Source: Bactericera cockerelli (Eukaryota > Arthropoda > Insecta > Hemiptera > Triozidae). Taken from it: DNA of 64,000 nucleotides. Numbering within the stretch: position 1 is the first letter of the stretch; every line of letters begins with the position of its first letter. The notes under the pieces are model-generated. The model was not told where the DNA came from and ran no database searches. It saw only the letters and a program-made list of their open reading frames with translations. The stretch is from NCBI GenBank assembly GCA_024516035.1, contig CM044960.1, positions 15,657,880 through 15,721,879 on the forward strand. Direction: 5' to 3'. Positions 37,091 to 49,300 of the stretch are shown piece after piece. The position numbers and the translations under genes were made by a program.

Positions 37091-38039
37091 TCTCAATTCC
37101 CTTAGAGGAACTGTTGGAAGTGGCGTCCACCTTCCTGGATGCAAAGGTTGAACCTCTTCATCATGTTCCGTCGAATGTTGCAGATTCCAGGTTTTTCTGT
37201 CAGGTCATCGAATGCCAACAGGATTCTTGCTACCAGATTTCGTAAACTATGTTTTTCACGTGATCCCAAATGTTCCTGTTGGCAACTCCGTATGCTAAAT
37301 GCGTATCTGCCATTTCAGCATCCGAATTAAAATAATGTAACTCGTACTAAAAAAACTCAAGAAGTTTAAAGATAATATTTCATAGAATGCAGAAAAATAT
37401 GCTTGAAAACTAACATAGAGAAACAAACAATCATTCATTTGACTGGCCTTTAATTAATTCCAAGGAAAATAATTATCAGACATAAATAGCTAATTATATT
37501 ACTCTTTGAGTACAAGACGACCCTACACGGTCAACACTTTTAAGATTTTTAATATCATTTTTTGAGACTTACCTGGTTTGTTTACCCAGAAGATCACGTG
37601 ATAAAAAATCGTAAAATTATTTTTTAGCATCCTTTGGTTGGCCTCCAACTTTTATCAAACTTGCCCATGTCTGTGCCAAAATTTGCTCGGGCAAATCTTG
37701 AGTATTTCAAAGTGTAAAAAATTTACATGAGAATTTTTTTTCTATTCAGGTGTCAAAAAAGATGCCAAACCAAACCGTAAAAAACAAAGTAGTGTAGCTA
37801 GAAACATCGAAATTTTGTTGGCTTTCTGCAGAAATGTTCAGAATCAACTCATCTTAAACAGGAAAAAAGTTCTGACCTGAAGAATAAGCCAAAGTCGGAC
37901 TTTTTCAGAAAGTTGCAAAAAATCACTTTGTGCAGTTATAAAGGCGAATCCGAAAAAACGGATTGCAGATCCGTCCTAGAAATGTCGTCAGTAATCTACC
38001 ATTAACGGGTGTAAACGTTTTTTTGGTCCACCCTGTATA
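35602..38039. mobile_element. 2.4-kb fold-back element with ~455-bp inverted arms
   Basis: Arms 35602-36057 and 37585-38039 are inverted copies, ending TATACAGGGTGGACC on both sides. They share long blocks such as AACTCATCTTAAACAGG and ATCACGTGATCTTCTGGG. The 1.5-kb spacer has no transposase. It carries tRNA-like pieces (GAGGTTCAATTCTCGACGG near 36300; TTAGCTCAGTGGTAA near 36839) and a (CT)24 tract (37039-37086). TA ends suggest mobilisation by a Tc1/mariner-type transposase (inference). Confidence 0.85.
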
Positions 38040-38134
38040 AATTGATCCACCACCACACAAGGAGATAAGTATTATTATTATTTTTATCTATTATCAAACA
38101 TATTAGATCAAGTTTTATTTACATAGAATATATA

Positions 38135-40229
38135 TGTTAGCGGCAATGTTGATTCTTCAGGCAAAGTTGACTGTGCCTAGGCAGAGTCAACTATGCCTGC
38201 TCGTTTTAGGCAAAGTTGATTAAAAATGAGGCAAAGTCAACTATGCCTGACATAAGTTAGGCAAAGTTGATTTAAAATTAAAAATGATAATCTTAATCTA
38301 CATTGACTAGCCAGGGTAGCCATTCCGGTCCGCTTCTCTTTAGTCTTTTCTTCAACGATCTTCAAAAAGTGATCACCAATTCTTCTTTCCAGATGTTTGC
38401 TGATGACGTCAAAATCTATCAGTCCATTTCCTCTGTTAACGATTGTTCATCTCTCCAGCAGGATCTGAATTCTTTCTTTCAGTGGCTTACATTCAATGGT
38501 TTGCAGCTTACTCTCAGTAAGTGTGCCGTCATGTACTTCTCTCAACGTAAGAAGATTATTGATTTTCAATATCATATTGACTCTCAAGCACTGAAGCATG
38601 TTGATCAGATCAAAGATCTTGGTATAATCTTTGACACCAAACTCTCTTTCTCTGAACATATTAAAAACCTCTCCATGCGTTGTCATAGGCTTCTCGGCTA
38701 TATCTTCAGAACTTCCAAGGGTCTCTCTTCAAATTCATTTCGACTTCTTTATGTTGCTTTGGTCCGTAGTCTTCTGGAATATGGGTGCGTTGTTTGGTCC
38801 CCTCACTACCAAATCTACGATCAAATGTTAGGTAGGGTGCAAAAACGCTTTCTCTCTTACTTCAATTATCGTTATCCTCTTTCATGTCCCAATGTCGCAT
38901 CACTCAGGGATCGCCGTCTTTTTGCTGACTCCAGGTTCCTCAAAAACTTGGTTGACGGAGATGTTGACTGTGCCAAATTACTAAGTTTAGTGTCTTTCAG
39001 CTGTCATAGGAAACTTCGGAGAGGAAATACATTTTACGTAACCTCGTGTAGCACCAATTATACATTTTATGCTCCTCTCAATAGAATGATGAGAGCTGAG
39101 AATCACACCCAGTAGTTTTGTTCCTGACTAAACTTATGACGTGCAAGGTTTTTACCTTGTGAAATGGCCTGACGACTGACGATCTCAACAATTTTGTGGA
39201 GTTTATTGTTTTTTATATACCTAACTTGTTTTCTATCTTTCTAGTCATTTTAATTTATCTTACTTTAGTTTATTTTATTTATTTGACAATTTTTCTTGAA
39301 TAAGAATATTTTATTTGGTATTACCTATTTTATTTTACTTTTCGTTGTTTTAAAAACCAATTGTTCTTTAAGTCTTTGATATTGTAACCATATTTTTCAT
39401 GTAAATGTTTTTACTGTTGTAATTTGTAACCAGGATTCTTTCCGTTAATACAAGCCCGTTTACCGGGATTATTATTATTATTATTATTCATAGTTAACTA
39501 TGTCTACAATTAATGTGTCAAAGTTGATTTACCTACAACCAAAATAATAACAATAATATACAAAAGTGAATAATCGAAAAATAATGTGAATTATTATTTA
39601 TTTGGTTAAAATTTGTCAGCCGCACTATTTATTACCGCACGGTAATGATCCATGACACTTTGAATTGCAAAGAACTTTTTTCTTTTTACAAAAACACTTT
39701 TTGGTGAAGCATTTTGTCTGACAGTAACATCGAGCAAATCCCTGCCCATTTCCTTTGCTTGTGATGATGCAACTGATCTAAGGGATACTTCCTTATCCAT
39801 TGGGATCTCTCCCTCTTGCAGAATGTTTGTTGGGCAGTTGCTAAACTACTTTAGCCAAAAAGAAAAAAAAAACATTTAAAATAAAATAAAAAAAATCTCC
39901 AATAGAGCTCTGATTTACAGAAACAAATGACACAGACTGCTGCATGAGTATTTAAAAACTAACAAATCAAAACAAAAGGGTGCGCGCGCATAATCATAAT
40001 CAACTTTGACTGAAGAATGTTAGGCATAATTGACTATGACTGGGCAAAGCTGATCTTATCTTTTGTAAATAATCAACTTTGCCTGATTTGAGTTAGGCAT
40101 AGTTGACTATGCCTAGGCAAAGCTGATTATATTTTTTCAAATCAACTTTGCCTGCTCATTTTAGGCATAGTAGGTATACTATGCCTAGGCATAGTCAACT
40201 GTGCCTGAGAATCAACATTGCCGCTAACA
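38135..40229. mobile_element. DNA element with GGCAAAGTTGACTATGCC repeats, split by a LINE
   Basis: Terminal inverted repeats start TGTTAGCGGCAATGTTGATT at each end (22 bp identical, then about 50 bp imperfect). Both ends are packed with copies of GGCAwAGTTGACTATGCC or its half. A minus open frame (39606-39800, 64 aa, starts MDKEVSLRSVASS) lies inside and matches nothing I know. A LINE (38303-39488) occupies the middle. The superfamily is unknown. Confidence 0.75.
38303..39488 (+). mobile_element. 5'-truncated jockey/CR1-type LINE (L-b)
   Basis: The open frame 38303-39115 (270 aa) covers the C-terminal half of reverse transcriptase: GPLLFSLFFNDL, the catalytic FADD (residues 32-35), and the later LGIIFDTKLSFSEHI and LEYGCVVWSP blocks. 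The 3' UTR ends AAGCCCGTTTACCGGG and (ATT)n at 39466-39488. No endonuclease or ORF1. Uninterrupted frame, so a fairly recent insertion. Confidence 0.9.
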
Positions 40230-41670
40230 TATGTATACATAGATGGAAATTGACATTAATAAAATGAAACTTGATCAAGGGCGGTGCTAATGCCAACGGC
40301 ATTCTCTTCCGCACCTCAACCGGTGTGGAAAAATATTGTTGGATATCTCACAAACACTGATATGACGCAGACTCAAGAAATTTTCTCCAAATCTCCATCA
40401 TACGGCGCGCGTCTCTCTCTATACCTACTCGCGACGCTCAGAGGCGAAATATTGGTATACCTACCTTCAAAAGGTACCTATGTACTTATGAATACGAGTA
40501 AAATATAAGAGTAGTCGGACACTCCTAACGTAAACCAAAAGTATCTTTGACTTTACTCACCTGAAACAAAATCTCTGCTCCTTTGATGGCATGACGACTG
40601 ACAACTGAAAACACTATTTCATAAGTTTATCATAATAATTGTATTTATAAGTGGTTCTGAAATTATCTTCACTTTATTAGCTTCACTTTTAATTTAGAAA
40701 ACAAACTCCAAACTTGTGGTACCTACTAAGCCGCTAAGTGCAACATTTTGTCTCACAACATTGTTTGTATGGGAAGTGTTGCAAAACGTTGCGGAGTCAG
40801 TGGGGTTCTATCTCATTTGATCCTAAAGGAATGAGCATGAATCTTTGATCCTAAAGGAAGGGGCTCCTAAAAGAAGCATGGAGCATTGCGGACAGTTGCG
40901 AGACAAAATGTTGGGGACAAAAGTGGGAACTGGGATCCCGGCTTCAGTAGCTAGGTACCTACAGCTATGAGTTCACACTGGCCGTTTCAAAAAATTACTT
41001 TCCCGCCACAGGTCTTGAATAGCTTTGTGAAACCGACTGTAAAAGGTGAAGATCCAGAAGAAATTTTGTAAGTTGCTTAATTTAAACAATAAAAACTTAT
41101 ATGCAGTTTTAATCGTTAGTTTTAACTATGCAAAAGCTAAGCTAGTAAGTTTTTATCGTTAGTTTTAACTACGCAGGTGAATGAAATAAGGATTCGAAAA
41201 GATTTAACAATCACTGAAGACAATGGCGCGCAACAGATTTCTAGAGAGATATGCTGACGCCGTGTTCCTGCTGCTGCCGCTTACATGAAAATACGCCTCA
41301 TGAATGTTTCACATAACAACAGAGATATCACAATTAGGGCGGAATTAATAGACAACATCAATAACTTAAGTCGTTGGTAAGTGTCGGTTTTCCCTATCTT
41401 ACACAGTACGCAATCCGTGACTTAGCGCCACAGAGGTATTACAAAAACGTCTATTAATTCCGCCCTTAGTATATGATACCTCTGTGCTCTGGGAACGGGT
41501 CCCTCTGAACTTTTTAGGTTATGGCAGGAAATTTTAAATTTTGTTGTAGTCATTCTCCAAAATAATTTGCGGCTGGGTACCAGTAAATTTTCTCTTTGAT
41601 ATAATTATTGAATCTTTGTTTTATGCCTTGTAGCTCACATACATACTAAATTTGATAAATATTACCTCCC
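40230..41670. other. Stretch upstream of PSMA1
   Basis: Contains an inverted pair AGGGCGGAATTAATAGAC (41336-41353 and, reversed, 41449-41466) and CACAGAGGTATTAC at 41429. A 21-codon ORF starts at ATG 41223 and is not recognised. The PSMA1 promoter and 5' UTR should lie at the right end. Confidence 0.45.
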
Positions 41671-41679
41671 GATAACAAT

Positions 41680-44600
41680 ATGGTAAGTATATTTTCTTGT
41701 ATTAGACAACTTTGTTATTCAGGCTTTGCAAAAAGAGCAGTTCCAAAGCTCTAAAACTACATACTTTTGATTCCACGAAATAGCTTCTCAGTGATTGTAA
41801 TACCTATTATGTATTATCAAAGCTCTAAGATATTCAAATAAAGAGAAAAGCTCTAAAGTCAAATAATCAGCCAGGATTTTTCTCGTTTACTCCCTTACGA
41901 GTCCCCTTTCAGGACATCAGCATAATTAAAAATCCTTATTCATTTGCAGTTTCGTAACCAGTATGATTCCGATGTCACTGTCTGGAGTCCTCAAGGACGG
42001 CTACACCAAGTGGAGTATGCTATGGAAGCTGTGAAACAAGGCAGTGCCACAGTAGGCCTTAAGAACAAAACTCATGCTGTTATCATTGCCCTGAAAAGAG
42101 CTGCATCAGAATTAGCAGCTCACCAGAAGAAAATAATTGTGATTGATGAACATATTGGCTTGAGCTTTGCTGGTCTCACTGCTGATGCCAGGATTCTAGG
42201 GTAAGTTAAAAAATGCAAGAACACTTTATGATTTGAAATCCATTTGTCAAACACTTTGTCAACATCAAAAATTAATCAGAGGACCTTGAAGTTCTATTCC
42301 TAAACAAAAAATGCTAATTATTATGTAATAGGATTAAAGCTAAGATAAAAAGACATGCCCTCAAATCAGAGTTTCAACCATTCACAGTGCACTACACAGC
42401 CTGACTTCAGGGACAGTCTAGTCTGGCTTATCTTAACTTTAATCCTGTTTTATAATTTGGCCCCTAGTAATACCAAGATCAAACCCCAATATAAAATTCA
42501 TGTTATTCCAGGCTCTTTGAAAATAGATAAGAGATCTATTCTGTTCTATTCAAATACCAATGGACCAAAAAAGGAAATAATGCAACATAATACACTTATG
42601 GACTAAGAAATCTAGAAGGGAATATTTATCAGGACAAAAACTTTTTTGTTACCTAACGGTTTTTTTATTAACAAATAATCCCATGCTAAATATCACTTTC
42701 CATTAAATAAACTCTTAATTTTGGTCATTATTTTTTTAAATTTTGTGATTTTAATTTTGCCTTATCTACTTTAGACGATTCATGAGAATGGAGTGCTTGA
42801 ACTACAAATATGCTCACAAAGACACCCTACCTGTGTTCCGACTAATTTCTATTGTGGGAAACAAAATGCAAGTGTGTACACAACGCTATGACAAACGTCC
42901 TTATGGAGTTGGTCTGCTGGTAGCTGGCTATGATGTAAGTATTTTAAGAAATAAAAAGAAAGCAAAGGAATATTTCTGTTTGTGGACTGAAGCCACCGAC
43001 AGAAAAACCCTACCTTAAAATTAGGCAGCATTATTGTTCGCCAAGGGTTTTTTTGGAAATATGGTTCAGTGGACCAATTTTTTTTTATTTAAGATTTGTA
43101 CTTGAGAGTTATGTAGACTCAAACAGCCATAAAAAGTCACCAGATAGATATTTTTCTGGACCAAAAAAACCAAAAGACTTCCACCGACCACGACAATCAA
43201 ATCCCCATAAAAAAATCTGGTGTAAACATCACACGACTTTCCTTATCATAATTATAAGGAATTGGAACAGGACCAAAAGCCACTGGTGACTCAAAGGTAA
43301 CATTTAGCTAAAAATCAATATCAAATTCGTAATCAGCACCTCAAAATCATTGGATTTGATATGTCACAACCCCCATCTACGATAAATAATAAAAAAGTTA
43401 ATCAAAGCGGGTCCCCCCCAAAATACCGGTAAATTGGGGCCGAGGTCCAAAAAGTTCAAGATATCAAAAAAATGATTACAATAGACCCCTATTATTTTTT
43501 TAATCTAAGACATAATTGTTCTCTAACTTTTTTTGTATCTTTAACCAATTCAAAGAAGCGGCGCTTGCGGCCAATATTTGCGGTCCTGTGGCCGCAGTCT
43601 GCGGCCGATTGCAACCAAAAGTTTCGTGGTTCGTCTGGTGTATAATATTATAATTAGCATACCAAATTTCAAGTCTCTAGCTCTTACCGTTCTCGAGATA
43701 TCCTGTTCACACACACACAGACAGACAGACAGACAGACAGACAGACGCACGGACCAATGGCTGAAAACAACTTTTTTGGTATCCTGAGGCTATAATTCGT
43801 CCAGAAATGTGAAAAACTGGGTAGGTCAAAATTTCGACGAATACAATACTTTCCTTATTATAGGATAAGGAAAGTAAAAAAACACAGTAGCATGTACACT
43901 ATAAAGAGCAATGGTTTCTGAAAGTGAGAGGGTGAGGTGTACAGTATAGTGTACATGCAGTCCACTGTAGAAAACACTCATGTACACTATACTGTACACA
44001 TGGTGCTGAATGTGTTAATAGATGGTCAGTCTATAAACTTTTTCATAAGTCTGCAAAAATTAATACTGATATGCAGCAGTGAATTGGATTTTTAATACAT
44101 TGTTCTTTAGTATCACACTTAAAATTTAATTGCTCTCTAAATTATAAAAACTTTTTACATCTCTTAATTATTGTTCACCATTTTTCTCTCCCAAGGATGC
44201 TGGTCCTCACATCTATCAGACCTGTCCCTCCTCCAACTACTATGACGTAAAAGCAATGGCCATAGGGTCCAGATCTCAATCAGCTCGTACTTATCTGGAA
44301 AAGAGACTAACTGAGTTTCCGGAATGCTCTCTGGAAGATCTGGTTAAGCATGGATTGAGAGCTCTACGAGACACATTGCCCAATGACAGTGAGCTAACTA
44401 CTAAGGTAAATACTACAGGTTCTAATTCTTTAATTTTTTAAAAAATCATAATATTATGATGCATCATTAGGTTGGTAACTTCAAGCCTTCTTTTAAAAAA
44501 TAATTTCCTATATTTTAATTTTTCATGACAACCACCAGTTCAACATCACTAACTTTCACCATAGCCAAGTAGATTAGCGCTCTGGCTTGCATGCATGGTG

Positions 44601-45100
44601 TCCTGTGTTTGATTCCCAGCAGCATAGATTTTTTCTGCTCTGTGCTTGGATGTATTGAGTCCACTCACCTCATGAGAAAAATGAGTAGCAATTTGTATGG
44701 ATAGCAACCAATGGTGGCATTACAAGAAAGAATATTGATATTGGAAATTGATTAAATTTAGTTTCGCAATGCTGAGCTACCCACCAACGTTGTGACATAA
44801 TTACACTTTAAAACCACATACACATCTGATTTTAGGGTAGTCAACCAAGTCTATATGAATTTAGATGTCTTTCTCTTCTGCTTCCAGAACGTTTCAATTG
44901 GTCTGGTTGGTGAGAACCACAAGTTTAAAACTCTGGACGAGAGGGAGACAGGAAACTACCTCTCTCTCATTGAGGGAGAAGAGAGGAGGGGAGGAGGAGG
45001 TGGGGGATCAGGGGGGCCAGATGATGGCCCTGCCCCTCCAGGCCCCCCCACTGACAGGCCTGATGCAGAGCCTGCAGTTGCTATGGATACCACTGACTAA
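41680..45100 (+). CDS. PSMA1: Proteasome subunit alpha type-1 (20S core)
   Basis: Five coding exons: 41680-41682 (ATG only), 41950-42200, 42775-42934, 44196-44405, 44888-45100, giving 278 aa (human 263; Drosophila Prosalpha6 is of similar length). Exon 2 begins [18 protein letters not shown], the alpha-subunit N-terminal signature that helps gate the 20S core. Next come [31 protein letters not shown] and [15 protein letters not shown], all diagnostic. The C-terminus is unusually glycine/proline-rich (GGGGGGSGG, then PPGPP) and ends AVAMDTTD, acidic as in other insects. Alpha-ring structural subunit, not catalytic; cytosol and nucleus. Splice sites are all GT-AG. An exon holding only the start codon is notable but well supported by the phase-0 GTAAGT directly after ATG. 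Confidence 0.97.
43230..43880. mobile_element. Non-autonomous repeat with (ACAG)n and hairpin end
   Basis: In PSMA1 intron 3. It holds GTTCTCGAGATATCCTGTT, (CA)n then (ACAG)n at 43710-43745, and ends in a hairpin ACTTTCCTTAT…ATAAGGAAAGT (43848-43875). Similar hairpins occur near 18100. Non-coding. Confidence 0.55.
44565..44735 (+). mobile_element. SINE-D copy in PSMA1 intron 4
   Basis: Head AGTAGATTAGCGCTCTGGCT and B-box GTTTGATTCCCAGC, body TTTTTTCTGCTCTGTGCTTG then CTCATGAGAAAAATGAGTAG. Same family as the copy after the DHX16 stop codon. Confidence 0.8.
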
Positions 45101-46387
45101 AAGGAAGAAAACTATGGGAATTTTTGTCCTCATCAAGTTTCCACTCTGTGTGGGTACTTTCTTCTTTGTTACTACGAAAAAGCATTAATCCTTTGTATGA
45201 TTAAGTAAAATAGGTTTCTACAGAGAATTTTCATTATATTCATTTGAAACTTCCTAAGGGTAAAATTAAATGAAGATCCATTATTCCATTTGATCTTGGA
45301 CATAAATCTCTTTTCAAAATTGTGTAGGTACCTTCTGGTTGAAAATGTGTTATAACAAAATTTTACTTGGGGGAAAAATGGAGAGCAAGAAGAAGAGTAC
45401 AATGGCTATTTGGTATGTATGTTTATTTTCTCCAACCCTTAAATAACTGAAATGATTAAATAAAATCACCAAATGTTTTAAATTAATGTCATTTTGTAGG
45501 TCTTATAAATGAGCATGTTAAATCTAGTGTTCAATTCAGTATATGTACCTTTACAAAAAAACAATTCTTTGATTTAAGATTTTATCATGAGATCAAACTG
45601 AGAAATTTTATAAAAGAAACTTTATTCTGCACTGTCAAATATCCTTATCATCTGTATCTTAACTAATATATACATTTATTTACATAAGAAACAGTTGTCT
45701 TGAATTATTTACAATTTTACTAGGTACAAATAATACAAAGTATGTGTACATTTTCTTCCGAAATATTTGATATTGGAAGCATTTTACACTAATTACAATT
45801 ACAATAAAGTTATTCCTAATGGCAAATACAATGGTCTCAAACCAGAAAACTGATCAATGTAATAATCATGATGAAACTTTCAATGTAACGAGTTTAAAAC
45901 TGCCACTGCCAGCTGACTAGGCTAGTTAGAGCTTGGGTGGTCTAATGCTGCGCTACCCACAAAAATTGTGAAGAGGCCTTGTGCTTCACCACAGTAAAAA
46001 TCATACATATACTATATATTTCTTTAATTGGGTCTACTATAGAATGATTGTTTCAAAACAGCTTTCTTCAAATTAGTAATTAAATGTGTTTCTTTGTGTT
46101 ATTATATCACAATTTTAGTGGGTAGCGCAGAATTATAGGACTTTTCCATATCCTTAATATCCCAATATCTTATTTTTGCCTATAATTCCGCCACTGGTCG
46201 CTGCTAACTTTAAAGCAGCTACTCGTTTTTCCTCACGAGGTATGAGTGGACCCCGAACACCCAAATACAGAGCAGAAAAAATCCTGCCCCGCTGAGAATC
46301 GAACCCAGGCCATCGTGCATGCAATGCCCAGCGCGCTAACTCACTTCGGCAACGGTGACGACTCATGAAAACTTTTCTATACACTTT
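45101..46387. other. Convergent 3' ends of PSMA1 and DHX16
   Basis: PSMA1 3' UTR probably ends after AATAAA at 45459-45464. DHX16 3' UTR comes from the other side and includes a SINE-D. No gene between. Confidence 0.6.
46155..46365 (-). mobile_element. SINE-D copy in the DHX16 3' UTR
   Basis: On minus: GTTAGCGCGCTGGGCATTGC (A-box side), GGGTTCGATTCTCAGCG (B-box), then TTTTTTCTGCTCTGTATTTG and CCTCGTGAGGAAAAACGAGT. It starts about 20 bp past the DHX16 stop codon, in the same orientation as the gene. Confidence 0.85.
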
Positions 46388-49300
46388 TTAATGTTCACCT
46401 AGTTCTGCTCTGGACTTCCCCAACGTTTTCGGTAGTTTCTTATTGGTTGAATCTTCTAACTCCCTGGGTTTATAGTAATGAGGTGCCACTTCTAGCAACC
46501 ATTTGCTTTCTATCTCGGTAACCTGTCTCATAAATTCTTTGGTAGTAAACACAAGCTCATGATAGAGGACCCACCGAGGTAATTCTTCAAACAGACTACT
46601 GTTGGGATGAATCATGACTGTTTGGTTGTGTTTGGCAGTTTTGTAGTTCCCACCTTTGGAAAGCTTGGCTATATGATAGAAGTACCCGGCAGTGATGGCT
46701 TTCCGAATGTTGACAGTTTCGGTGGGATTGGAGACTAGTTCCATCTCCACGCGTTGCACCAGACCTATGAGCTGTTCCCTCACATCCCTCGCGCGCTTCA
46801 TAGATCTGTGCTGAATGAAGTTCTCGTAGCACCATTGTGTACTGAAGTCCGCCTCTGCCCACTGATTGTAAATGTTAAGCAGGACCAAGTGGTCCCCGCC
46901 TAGCATGAAGAAATTCTTTCTTGCTGTATCAGCATGGATGATCTTGTCTTTAGGACGATAGAAAATGGCACCGTTCACACTCAACATACTGGCAATGGTT
47001 ACGATTTCCTCGACACATTTGTACTTCTCCGCCGCGAGCAGCATCTTGCCCATCATAGGATCTAGCGGGAACTCGGCCATTCTCCTGCCTAGCTTGGTGA
47101 GATCCCCATGGTGGTTGAGAGCCCCTAGCGCGTAGAGTTGCTCCAGAGCAAGGACTAGCGTCTCGTGAGGGGGTGGATCTAGAAAGTCAAAATGAATAAG
47201 ATCGTTGATACCTAGTGCTTTCAACATGAGCACAGCATTTCCTAGGTTTATCCTTTGTATCTCAGGCACGGTATTGTCTTCCAGCTCGTGCTTGTACGCC
47301 CAGGCCGTGTACAAACGGAAACATTTCCCCGCAGCCACGCGACCGGCCCGGCCTGCTCGCTGATTCGCGCTGGCTTTGGATATCGGCACCACAGTGAGTG
47401 ACTCCATGCCAGTGCGGGAGTTGAAGTTGTTTTGCTTACAGAACCCAGGATCGATCACGTAGATAATGTTATCTATGGTAAGCGACGTCTCTGCTATGTT
47501 GGTAGCCAGAACAACTTTCCGCGCATTCGGTGGCGTAGGAAGGAAAATTTTCGTTTGCATATCCGTCGGCAAATTGGAGTACACGGGAAGAATAATTAGC
47601 TCTTTGATCTTCGACCCTAGCCTTCTTACGCGGTCCTGCAGAACTTCGTTGCACGTCTCAATCTCCTCCTGCCCGGTAAGAAACACCAGGATATCCCCCA
47701 ATGGCTGCGTCGCGTGTATCTGCAGGATGGACACCACACAGGCGTCAATGTAATCTGCCTCAGGGGCTTTGGTATAGTAGATGTCCACGGGGAAGCGTCG
47801 TCCTGGAATACGAAACACAGGCGCGTCATCGAAGAACTCTGAGAATTTCTGCGCATCCAGCGTAGCGCTAGAAATGAGGAGTTTCAGGTCAGATCGGAAC
47901 CGTACGATATCTTTGACTAGCCCGAACAGGATGTCTGTGTGTAGCGTACGCTCGTGAGCCTCATCAATTATCATGACACTGTAGCTCGCCAGGTCAGGCT
48001 CAGAGAGAAACTCCCTGTGTAACGTCCCGTCAGTCATGTACTTGATAATGGTGCGCTCAGACGTGCAGTCTTCAAACCGGATAGCGTACCCTACCTCGCA
48101 GCCCAGCTTGACTCCCATCTCCTCAGCCACTCTGGCGGAGACAGACATGGCAGCCACTCGTCGTGGCTGAGTGCACCCGATTTTCTGTTTGTCTGCTGTG
48201 AACCCTGCTTCGTGTAGGTACTGAGGAATCTGGGTTGTTTTTCCTGAACCTGGAACATGCACAAGAGGTAAATCATGTAATGTAAAGTATTATTTAAAAC
48301 ACAATTTCCCGTGTCGATATTGAAAAAGAGCAAAGTTAAAAAAATGTATCACTGAAAAGTGACAAGCGATTAGAAATCAAAATATTTAAATGGTAAGTGA
48401 CAATTTGAAGATGCCATTCAGCGTGCTTCAAACTATAAATTGTTCTTTTCTGAAAACAAAAGAATCTGTAATTTCAACCTAATCATGTCTGATAGATATG
48501 TACCTGGATGACTTGATCTATAACTTGACTGAAGAGCCAAATTTCGTAACCTACTTTTGAAATCAAAGGGCCACTTGGCTACAAAATTCAATTTTAACTA
48601 TCATTCACGAACCTGTTTCTCCTTCTATGATAAGAACTTGATGTTCTCTAATAGCATCAATCAGATCTTGCTTGAAGGGATAAATTGGTAAACTTTTCTT
48701 TGTCTCCTCAATATTGAGCTTCTTCTTCTGCTTTTCTGTCAACTGTTCCTCCTCTGCCTGTTCTCGGTTCCCAGGTAGACTCAGGGCTTGAATGAAATCT
48801 ATTTGATTGTCCAGCAGAAGTTCATATTGTTCCTGGTGTTCACGATCTTTTGCTCCCACTCGAAAAATGGCAGAAGACATTTGCTCATCTTCCCATTTAC
48901 GTTGCTCATAATGAGGGATTTTCTCCTTTTCATCCACTTCTTCATACTTTTCGGGCCCTTTGGTGCCTTTAGGCATGTAATACCTGAGGGGGGAAAATGT
49001 GTGGGTTAAGGTTGTGACCTTGAAAAATACTTGAAATAGTTAAATATATACTATTTAAAAAGTATCACCAGATTATGTACATCAGCTCCTTTTTGTAACT
49101 GGACAATGGCCTACCAATGATAAATTGAACCATCTACAACAAAAAATATGCCTATACATATTAGACGGTCTCACATTATATGACATCATACAATTTTATG
49201 TATATGATAAGGGTATCAAACCATCCATCCAGCCCTACCCAGGCTGGGTGACATTAATGTGGGTAGCTGGTACAATTCCCAGCAAATGGAGGGTAAAACC

